Shown here piece by piece: positions 1-5,077 of a stretch of 6,006 nucleotides of DNA; position 1 is the first letter of the stretch, and every line of letters starts with the position of its first letter. The position numbers and the translations under genes were made by a program. The stretch covers positions 1 to 6,006 of the forward strand of contig JAFGPH010000472.1 of NCBI GenBank assembly GCA_016926135.1, in the 5' to 3' direction. The stretch is from Deltaproteobacteria bacterium (GTDB lineage Bacteria; Desulfobacterota; DSM-4660; Desulfatiglandales; HGW-15). The notes below the pieces were generated by a model, which was not told the DNA's origin, ran no database searches, and worked only from the letters and a program-made list of their open reading frames with translations.

Positions 1-498
1 ACGATTGAGATCGGGGGCCTCATCGGCAAGGTGGAAGCCATGACCTTCACCCACACGCGGATGAAGACCTTTGACGGGAAGACTTTGTTCATACCCAATC
101 AGATGTTGTACAAAACCATCGTCAACAACTTCCACTTCACACCGACCCGCCGGGTGCGGGTAAAGGTGACGATCGGATACAAGGACGATCTGCTCAAGAC
201 CAAGCAGGTGTTGAAGGAGATCATGGAGAGCGACGCCAGGGTGCTCAAGAAGCCTGCACCAGCCGTCTATGTCATGGAACTGGGGGACAACGGCGTAAAT
301 CTCTCCGCGAGGTGCTGGGTGGAAAACACCAAGTACCTGAGGGTCCTGAGTGATATCACCGAAAAGGTGAAACTGCGCTTTGACCAGGAGGGCATTACCA
401 TTCCCTATCCCCAGCGGAATGTGCACGTGGACGGCGGACCAACTTGTCTGATTTCCCGGGATGTCAGGAATGAAGCGGGAGAAATGGCTGGCTCATGA
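1..498 (+). CDS. MscS-family mechanosensitive ion channel, C-terminal part (5' end outside window)
   Basis: This is the C-terminal 165 residues of a small-conductance mechanosensitive channel, an inner-membrane pore that opens under membrane tension to release solutes after osmotic downshock. The frame is open from base 1. The visible part begins in the beta domain that follows the pore helix (IEIGGLIGKVEAM, then TRMKTFDGKTLFIPNQ, the equivalent of the E. coli MscS segment ending in VIPN). It continues through the alpha/beta cytoplasmic cage domain (VTIGYKDDLLKTKQVL, then VMELGDNGVNLSARCWV) and ends in the characteristic GITIPYPQRNVHV, followed by about 19 extra residues. The membrane helices and pore helix lie upstream of the window, so it cannot be told whether this is a short MscS or a longer MscK/YbdG-like member. 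The first in-frame Met (base 40 or earlier) is internal, not the start. The family call is firm; subfamily and partner genes are unknown. Confidence 0.93.
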   Translation, partial: TIEIGGLIGKVEAMTFTHTRMKTFDGKTLFIPNQMLYKTIVNNFHFTPTRRVRVKVTIGYKDDLLKTKQVLKEIMESDARVLKKPAPAVYVMELGDNGVNLSARCWVENTKYLRVLSDITEKVKLRFDQEGITIPYPQRNVHVDGGPTCLISRDVRNEAGEMAGS

Positions 499-788
499 GA
501 AGCGCATGCCATCATGGGGATAGAAAACATATCAGTATACCAGGGATTCGCGACATCCGATTTCATGGATATCCGGAACTGAGCTTCCGTGGGGGGCTGA
601 CGGGAATGAGAGATTTACCTCTGCAGGGATATGCCTTTACGCATAGTCCTACAAACCGACTCTTCCCGCCCTTCCCCTGCCTTCTGAAATCGTGGACAAA
701 AAAGGGGTTTCACTTACGCCCCCGGTTGTGATAGATTTATTTTATGGGTCTGTGGATGACCCTGCAAAAACCGTATCGGCTGATCCGC
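499..788. other. Intergenic region between the mscS-type gene and tRNA-Ser
   Basis: This gap of about 290 bases holds no gene I can support. An open frame whose ATG overlaps the mscS-type stop (495-731) encodes a His/Arg/Pro-rich 78-residue peptide with no recognisable domain and no good ribosome binding site, so I regard it as spurious. No strong stem followed by a T-run marks the end of the channel gene. One weak inverted repeat (TGAAATC at 685-691 with GGTTTCA at 706-712, one G-T pair, 14-base loop) is present. The right half (about 700-760) is more A+T-rich than its surroundings and probably holds the tRNA promoter. Confidence 0.5.
709..737 (+). promoter_or_regulatory. Candidate sigma-70-type promoter for tRNA-Ser
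   Basis: TTCACT (709-714, 4 of 6 matches to TTGACA) is followed after 17 bases by TAGATT (732-737, 4 of 6 matches to TATAAT). A TG one base before the -10 (729-730) gives an extended -10. Transcription would start near 744, leaving a leader of about 45 bases before the mature tRNA 5' end. This is a match by eye in the A+T-richer part of the gap. No start site has been mapped, and other pairings are possible. Confidence 0.3.
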
Positions 789-884
789 GGAGAGATGTCC
801 GAGTTGGCTGAAGGAGCACGACTGGAAATCGTGTGTATCGCCTTTAAAGCGGTACCGAGGGTTCGAATCCCTCTCTCTCCGCCA
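789..884 (+). tRNA. tRNA-Ser, anticodon GGA (reads UCC/UCU)
   Basis: This is a complete class II tRNA gene. The acceptor stem pairs GGAGAGA (789-795) with TCTCTCC (874-880), followed by discriminator G881 and an encoded CCA (882-884). The D arm pairs TCC (798-800) with GGA (813-815). The anticodon stem pairs CACGA (817-821) with TCGTG (829-833) around the loop CTGGAAA, placing anticodon GGA at 824-826. The long variable arm that marks serine tRNAs spans 834-856 and forms a 7-bp stem (835-841 with 849-855, one G-T pair). The T arm pairs GAGGG (857-861) with CCCTC (869-873) around TTCGAAT. All arms pair fully, so it should be functional. It lies 177 bases upstream of dnaX on the same strand, and no terminator hairpin with a T-run is seen between them, so co-transcription with processing is possible. 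Confidence 0.97.
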
Positions 885-1061
885 CTTTTCCTGATCTGAT
901 GGATTGCGGAGACCCTTCGGCCCTTCATGCCCCCTTTGACCCGGGTGTTTCCCGCCGTGAATTCCCGGAACTTGTGCCCATGGTCTTTTTGAAGCTCGGG
1001 ATGGGAGCGGGCGACGGGGTTTCCCGGCCTTCGGAGACAATCCGGGTACGGATGGTGAACC
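885..1061 (+). other. Spacer between tRNA-Ser and dnaX, possible dnaX promoter/leader
   Basis: No gene is seen here. A TTGACC hexamer (936-941, 5 of 6 to the -35 consensus) is followed after 16 bases by TGAATT (958-963, 3 of 6), a weak promoter candidate. Short G+C-rich stems are present: CGGG/CCCG at 942-954, and CCCGG at 1023-1027 with CCGGG at 1042-1046, the latter just ahead of the dnaX ribosome binding region. None has a T-run. If the tRNA promoter drives the operon, this stretch would be the processed leader of dnaX mRNA. Confidence 0.3.
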
Positions 1062-2750
1062 ATGGTCTATGAGGTACTGGCCAGGAAGTGGCGACCCCAG
1101 GTCTTTGAGGATGTGGTGGGGCAGGAGCACATCGCCCAGACCCTGATCAATGCCATCCGCGCAGACCGGCTCGCCCATGCCTACCTCTTCAGCGGCGCCA
1201 GGGGGGTGGGGAAGACATCCGTGGCGCGCATCCTGGCCAAGGCCGTCAATTGTACGGAAGGGGAACCCGGCATCCCCTGCAACCGATGCAACAGCTGCAA
1301 AGAAATCACCGCAGGTTCCTCTCTGGACGTCCAGGAGATCGACGGCGCCTCCAATCGCGGGATTGACGATATCAAGGAACTCAGAGAGAACATCAAGTAC
1401 ATGCCCTCCTCCGGCAAGTTCCGGATCTACATCATCGATGAAGTCCACATGCTCACGAGGGAGGCCTTCAACGCCCTTCTCAAGACCCTGGAGGAGCCGC
1501 CCCCCCATGTGAAGTTCATCTTTGCCACCACGGACCCCCACAAGGTCCCCGTAACCATTCTCTCACGGTGCCAGAGATTCGACTTCAAGCGGATACCGCT
1601 CGGGCTGGTGACCCGGCAACTGGAGAAGATCGCAGAGCGGGAAGGCCTGGAGATCAGGAAGGCGGGCCTTACCCTCATCGCCGGGAAGGCCGAAGGAAGC
1701 ATGAGGGATGCGGAGAGCCTCCTGGACCAGGTGGTCTCCTACACGGGACGCAAGGTCGATGAGAAGGACATCGCGGACATCCTGGGAATCCTGGACAGGG
1801 AACTCCTTTTTGAAACCTCCCTGGCCATCCTGGAAGGGAACAGCAAGAAATGCCTGGAAATCATGGAAAAGACCTATGACTACGGCTACGACATCAGGGA
1901 ATTCTACCGGGCTCTCATGGATCAGTTCAGGAATCTGTTGGTTTCTCTCGTCGATCCACAAAGCGAGACCCTGGAGATGGGAGAGGACCACCGCCGGGAA
2001 GTCAGGCGCCAGGCCGAAATGGCGGGCATGGAAAAGCTTCAGCAGTGCCTGAATCTTCTCATCGCCCGGGAGGAGGACATCAGGTTCACGTCCCATCCGA
2101 GGCTGGTCTTAGAAATCCTCATGATCAGGCTCTCCCGGCTGGGGGAATGGCTCTCTTTCGAAGAGCTGATCCGCAAACTCGACGCCTTAGAAAGACGGCT
2201 GACCCGTGGGGAAGGGCTCTCCGGCGATTCGGGCCATGGGGGCACAGCTCTCTCAGAATCCCCCGGCACATGGGCGCCGGCGAAGGGCGCACCGGAGCCT
2301 CTCCCTAGCGAAACACAGGACGGGGACTGGCAAACCTTCCTGGATTTCCTCGCCCCCAAGAACGGACCCATGGCCAATGTCCTCAAAGACTGGCGTTTTG
2401 CGGGTCTCCAGGGAGGCATCCTGAGGATGGAGAAGGGGGAGAGTTCCTTTTCCTCCTCCTTCCTGGACGAGCCGGGGAGATTGAAGAGACTGGAGGAGTA
2501 CTGCCGGGAATTCTACGGAAGGGATATCCGGGTCCATTTCTCTTCCGGGCGGAAGAACGCCTCTTCGGGAGGTCAACCCGGGGCTGCGAAGGAATCGGCC
2601 AGAAAGGAAAAGGGACGCACCGATCTTCCCGGGCCTGTCCAGGACATCCTGGAAATCTTCAAGGGCGAGATCAGGGAAGAACCGGCCGTGGAGGGGAGTG
2701 GGGATCGGACCCGATCCCCCACGGGAACACAAAGGAGGGAAAAACCATGA
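1062..2750 (+). CDS. dnaX: DNA polymerase III subunit tau (clamp loader ATPase)
   Basis: DnaX is the AAA+ ATPase of the cytoplasmic clamp loader; it loads the sliding clamp and ties the polymerase cores together. The 562-residue product starts with the family signature [19 protein letters not shown]. It has a Walker A GARGVGKT (45-52), a zinc module with Cys64, Cys73, Cys76 and Cys79, a Walker B ending in IIDEVHM (D126, E127), sensor 1 in [10 protein letters not shown], the SRC arginine finger (168-170) and a sensor 2 GSMRDAES near 212-219. The collar domain follows to about 365, then a Gly/Ser/Pro-rich linker (about 383-420). A C-terminal domain (WQTFLDFL to VHF, about 423-493) and a final conserved helix ([13 protein letters not shown]) complete it. 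It is shorter than E. coli tau (643) but a normal length elsewhere. No A-AAA-AAG-type slippery heptamer was found, so a frameshifted gamma form is not evident. The ATG is set by the conserved N-terminus; GGATGG at 1050-1055 is a weak ribosome site. The stop overlaps the ybaB start. Confidence 0.96.
   Translation: MVYEVLARKWRPQVFEDVVGQEHIAQTLINAIRADRLAHAYLFSGARGVGKTSVARILAKAVNCTEGEPGIPCNRCNSCKEITAGSSLDVQEIDGASNRGIDDIKELRENIKYMPSSGKFRIYIIDEVHMLTREAFNALLKTLEEPPPHVKFIFATTDPHKVPVTILSRCQRFDFKRIPLGLVTRQLEKIAEREGLEIRKAGLTLIAGKAEGSMRDAESLLDQVVSYTGRKVDEKDIADILGILDRELLFETSLAILEGNSKKCLEIMEKTYDYGYDIREFYRALMDQFRNLLVSLVDPQSETLEMGEDHRREVRRQAEMAGMEKLQQCLNLLIAREEDIRFTSHPRLVLEILMIRLSRLGEWLSFEELIRKLDALERRLTRGEGLSGDSGHGGTALSESPGTWAPAKGAPEPLPSETQDGDWQTFLDFLAPKNGPMANVLKDWRFAGLQGGILRMEKGESSFSSSFLDEPGRLKRLEEYCREFYGRDIRVHFSSGRKNASSGGQPGAAKESARKEKGRTDLPGPVQDILEIFKGEIREEPAVEGSGDRTRSPTGTQRREKP
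2698..2722 (+). repeat. Strong inverted repeat at the end of dnaX, just before the ybaB ribosome site
   Basis: GGGGATCGG (2700-2708) is followed after only 2 bases by its exact reverse complement CCGATCCCC (2711-2719). Two more pairs (2698-2699 with 2721-2722) can form if C2720 is bulged. As RNA this would be a very stable hairpin with 8 pairs and a 4-base loop. It lies in the last codons of dnaX, ending 11 bases before the AGGAGG of ybaB. No T-run follows, so it is not an intrinsic terminator. It may influence coupling, mRNA stability or processing between dnaX and ybaB, or may be chance in a poorly constrained C-terminal tail. Confidence 0.6.
2733..2738 (+). promoter_or_regulatory. Consensus ribosome binding site of ybaB inside the dnaX end
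   Basis: A perfect AGGAGG stands 8 bases before the ATG at 2747 and fixes the ybaB start, even though that ATG overlaps the dnaX stop. It is the best Shine-Dalgarno match among the gene starts in this window. It implies that ybaB is initiated strongly in its own right rather than only by coupling to dnaX, consistent with an abundant nucleoid protein. Confidence 0.8.
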
Positions 2751-3076
2751 AAGGCATACCGAACCTTGGGAACCTGATGAAACAGGCCCAGCAGTTTCAG
2801 ACCAGGCTCGCCAAGCTGCAGGAAGAACTTGCGGAGCGGACGGTGGAGGCCACGGCCGGCGGAGGGATGGTGAGCGTCATGGCCAATGGAAGACAGGAGA
2901 TTCTGTCGGTCAGGATCGACCCCGAGGTGATCGATTCGGACGACGTGGAAATGCTTCAGGATCTCATCCTTGCGGCCGTGAACGATGCTCTCACCAAAGC
3001 CAAGACCATGATGAACGAAGAAATGGGCAGGCTCACCCAGGGCCTTAACCTGCCGAACATCCCCGGCCTGTTCTGA
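2747..3076 (+). CDS. ybaB: YbaB/EbfC family nucleoid-associated DNA-binding protein
   Basis: This is a small (109-residue) cytoplasmic DNA-binding protein of the YbaB/EbfC family. Known members form homodimers that bind DNA and help shape the nucleoid. The protein shows the family plan. An N-terminal helix ([31 protein letters not shown], about 6-36) is followed by a central sheet with the conserved [25 protein letters not shown] (about 38-62). A second helix follows ([33 protein letters not shown]), and then the typical short tail [10 protein letters not shown]. Length is normal. The start is fixed by AGGAGG eight bases upstream, and the ATG shares four bases with the dnaX stop. recR begins 13 bases after its stop, the usual dnaX-ybaB-recR order, suggesting a role linked to replication or recombination. 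Nothing looks broken. Confidence 0.95.
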   Translation: MKGIPNLGNLMKQAQQFQTRLAKLQEELAERTVEATAGGGMVSVMANGRQEILSVRIDPEVIDSDDVEMLQDLILAAVNDALTKAKTMMNEEMGRLTQGLNLPNIPGLF

Positions 3077-3089
3077 CGAGGCAAGGGCC

Positions 3090-3695
3090 ATGGGCATCTA
3101 TCCCCCCCCTTTGGAAAACCTGATCCACCAGTTGTCCAGACTCCCGGGCATCGGCCAGAAATCCGCCACCAGGGTCGCCCTCTTCATCCTCAGGAACGAC
3201 AGGGAACTAGCCCTGGGGCTCGCCGCCTCCCTGTTGGATGTGAAGGAGCGAATCACCTTCTGCTCCACGTGTTTCAACCTGACCGAGGAGGACCCCTGCC
3301 CCGTATGCCGGGATCCCAACAGGGCCAACGGCCAGGTCTGCGTGGTGGAGGGACCGGGTGATCAGTTGGCCATCGAGGAGAGCCGGGTCTTCCAGGGAAG
3401 ATACCACGTGCTCCACGGTGTCCTCTCCCCATTGGACGGGGTCGGACCGGAGGACCTCAAGATTGCCGAGTTGTTCCGCCGGATCGACAGCGGGGACATC
3501 CTTGAGGTCATCCTGGCCACCAATCCCACCTCGGAGGGCGAATCCACGGCCGCCTACCTGGCCAAACTCCTCGCAGGCAGGAATCTCCGGGTCACCCGTA
3601 TCGCCCTGGGGGTTCCCATGGGTGGGGACCTCAAGTACATGGACCCCATGACCCTTCAACATGCCCTGAAGAGCAGGAACCTACTCCAGACATGA
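3090..3695 (+). CDS. recR: Recombination mediator protein RecR
   Basis: RecR acts with RecO (and RecF) to load RecA onto SSB-covered single-stranded DNA in gap repair. The 201-residue protein, a typical length, has the whole family layout. A helix-hairpin-helix LPGIGQKSATRVAL lies at 18-31. A zinc module uses Cys58, Cys61, Cys70 and Cys73 (FCSTC, then CPVC). The Toprim domain starts at VCVVEGPGD (83-91, Glu87) and includes ATNPTSEGESTAAYLAKLL (about 143-161). The C-terminal segment GVPMGGDLKYMDPMTLQHAL carries the conserved GGDL and D-x-x-TL signature. The ATG fits the usual YPxPLExLI N-terminus; GAGG at 3078-3081 is a moderate ribosome site overlapping the end of ybaB. Codons 5-7 contain a run of eight C. 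The stop overlaps the start of the next gene by four bases (ATGA). Confidence 0.97.
   Translation: MGIYPPPLENLIHQLSRLPGIGQKSATRVALFILRNDRELALGLAASLLDVKERITFCSTCFNLTEEDPCPVCRDPNRANGQVCVVEGPGDQLAIEESRVFQGRYHVLHGVLSPLDGVGPEDLKIAELFRRIDSGDILEVILATNPTSEGESTAAYLAKLLAGRNLRVTRIALGVPMGGDLKYMDPMTLQHALKSRNLLQT
3102..3109 (+). repeat. C8 homopolymer tract in recR codons 5-7
   Basis: Eight consecutive C residues encode Pro-Pro and the start of a third Pro codon near the recR N-terminus. It is the longest single-base run I noticed in the window. Such tracts can slip in replication or cause sequencing errors. Here the frame is intact and the Tyr-Pro-x-x-Leu N-terminus is the normal RecR one, so no error is apparent. 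Confidence 0.9.
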
Positions 3696-5077
3696 TCCCC
3701 CAGCGATCGATCGAGGAAATCTCCGCCATCGTGGGACCGGCCCATCTCTCCACCCGAGAGGAGAATCTGGCCCATTATGGCACCGACGGCACCAAACAGT
3801 GTTTCCTGCCCGATGCAGTCGCCTTTCCCGGGACCGCAGAAGAGATCTCCCATATCCTGAGGCTCGCGAACAGGGATGATTTCCCGGTCATCCCCCGCGG
3901 GGCGGGCAGCGGGAAGAGCGGAGGGGCTCTCCCTGTCAGGGGCGGCCTCGTGCTCGCCATGGAACGGCTCGACCGCATCCTGGTCGTCGATCCGCACAAC
4001 TTCGTAGCGAGGGTGGAACCCGGCGTCATCACGGCCCATCTCCAGCGGGAAGTGGAGAATCTCGGCCTCTTCTACCCGCCGGATCCTGCGAGCATCCATA
4101 TTTCGACGATCGGGGGCAACGTGGCCCACTGCGCAGGGGGCCTCCGGGCCGTGAAGTACGGGGTCACCAGGGATTACGTTCTGGGGCTCACCGTGGTGCT
4201 TCCCACCGGGGAGATCATCAGAACGGGCGTTGAAACGGTCAAGGGTGTGGTGGGCTACGATTTGACCCGGCTGATTGTGGGTTCAGAGGGTACCCTCGCC
4301 GTCATCACCTCGATCACCCTTCGTCTGATCCCGAAGCCCGCCTGCACCCGGACCATGGTCGCCTTCTTCAGGGATGCTTCCCATACGGTCTCGGCGGTCT
4401 CCCGGATCCTCAGAAACAGGATTGTGCCCACGGCCCTGGAGTTCATGGACAGGCTCTGCATGGACTGTGTGAAGGAGGAGATCGGTCTCTCCATCCCTCC
4501 TGATTCAGGGGCTATGCTGTTGATCGAAGTCGACGGGGAGGAGCAACCCACAGCCGGGGAGGCCGAGAAGATCCGGGAAGTATGCCTCCGTGGCGGCGCC
4601 ACGCAATTCCTGGCCGCCTCCGGTCAGCAAGAGGCCGAAAGGCTCTGGGAGGCCCGGAGAAATGTGTCGCCCTCGGTTTACAGGCTGAGACCCGACAAGG
4701 TGAGTGAGGATATCGTGGTTCCCAGGACCAGGCTGCCCGAACTGGTCTTCTTCCTGGAGGAACTGGGAGAAAGCTCCGGCCTGCCCGTTCCCGCATACGG
4801 TCACGCAGGGGATGGGAACATCCATGTGAACATCATGTTTGACCCGGAAAATCCGGAAGAGAGGGCCCGTGTGGAGCCGACGGTGAGGAGTCTGTTCAGA
4901 AAGGTATTGGAAATGGGGGGCACCCTGTCGGGGGAACACGGGGTGGGCCTGACCAAGGCCCCCTATGTGGGGATGGAGATCTCTTCCTCCTCCCTGCAAC
5001 TCATGGCCCGGATCAAGAAGGCCTTTGATCCGAAGGGGATTTTGAATCCCGGGAAAATCCTCCCTCAGAGCACCTGA
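3692..5077 (+). CDS. FAD-linked oxidase, GlcD / D-lactate dehydrogenase type
   Basis: This is a 461-residue flavoprotein of the FAD-binding type 4 (PCMH) family with a FAD-oxidase C-terminal domain. Relatives oxidise 2-hydroxyacids such as glycolate, D-lactate or D-2-hydroxyglutarate. The FAD domain (about 36-215) has the pyrophosphate loop PRGAGSGKSGGALPVRGG (68-85), STIGGNVAHCAGG (138-150), KYGVTRDYVLGL and GYDLTRLIVGSEGTLAVIT (188-206). The C-terminal domain has HAGDGNIH (371-378) and GEHGVG (414-419), which supply the usual metal ligands His371, His378 and Glu415, and it ends in FDPKGILNPGKIL. Length is normal for GlcD. No signal peptide or membrane segment is seen. It is the last gene of the dnaX operon and its ATG overlaps the recR stop; ribosome-site matches are weak, so translation probably depends on coupling. 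No GlcE, GlcF or other Fe-S partner is adjacent, so the exact substrate and electron acceptor cannot be assigned. Confidence 0.92.
   Translation: MIPQRSIEEISAIVGPAHLSTREENLAHYGTDGTKQCFLPDAVAFPGTAEEISHILRLANRDDFPVIPRGAGSGKSGGALPVRGGLVLAMERLDRILVVDPHNFVARVEPGVITAHLQREVENLGLFYPPDPASIHISTIGGNVAHCAGGLRAVKYGVTRDYVLGLTVVLPTGEIIRTGVETVKGVVGYDLTRLIVGSEGTLAVITSITLRLIPKPACTRTMVAFFRDASHTVSAVSRILRNRIVPTALEFMDRLCMDCVKEEIGLSIPPDSGAMLLIEVDGEEQPTAGEAEKIREVCLRGGATQFLAASGQQEAERLWEARRNVSPSVYRLRPDKVSEDIVVPRTRLPELVFFLEELGESSGLPVPAYGHAGDGNIHVNIMFDPENPEERARVEPTVRSLFRKVLEMGGTLSGEHGVGLTKAPYVGMEISSSSLQLMARIKKAFDPKGILNPGKILPQST
5035..5062. repeat. Inverted repeat at the convergent gene ends
   Basis: GGGGATTTT (5035-5043) pairs with AAAATCCTC (5054-5062), giving nine pairs including one G-T around a 10-base loop. 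A competing smaller stem pairs GGGATT (5036-5041) with AATCCC (5045-5050). It lies in the codons for the conserved GILNPGKIL end of the oxidase, and immediately beyond the phosphofructokinase stop on the other strand. No T-run follows on either strand, so it is a poor intrinsic terminator. It may simply reflect the coding motif. Confidence 0.4.

Noticed and set aside
31..498. Treating an internal codon near the left edge as the start of the MscS-type protein
   Set aside because: The frame is open to base 1 and the residues before it (IEIGGLIGKVEAM) are already conserved MscS beta-domain sequence, so the gene is cut by the window edge.
495..731. 78-codon open frame starting in the mscS-type stop codon
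   Set aside because: The peptide is rich in His, Arg, Pro and Phe with no recognisable fold, lacks a good ribosome site beyond coupling, and runs into the likely tRNA promoter region. It looks like chance open frame.
789..900. tRNA-Ser 3' end as an attachment site for an integrated element
   Set aside because: No integrase gene and no second copy of the tRNA 3' sequence is seen in the window, and the downstream DNA is core housekeeping.
1500..1506. C7 run in dnaX as a possible frameshift site
   Set aside because: It encodes the conserved EEPPPHV of the AAA+ domain. The preceding base and the frame do not give a proper X-XXY-YYZ heptamer, and a +1 slip hits a stop at 1510-1512, giving only a non-functional fragment.
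714..1541. Long minus-strand open frame (275 codons) across the tRNA and the dnaX start
   Set aside because: It is antisense to the tRNA-Ser and to the conserved dnaX AAA+ domain. Its RERDSNPRYRFKG-like stretch is just the translated complement of the tRNA, a known source of false proteins in databases. A second antisense frame (737-1063) is rejected for the same reason.
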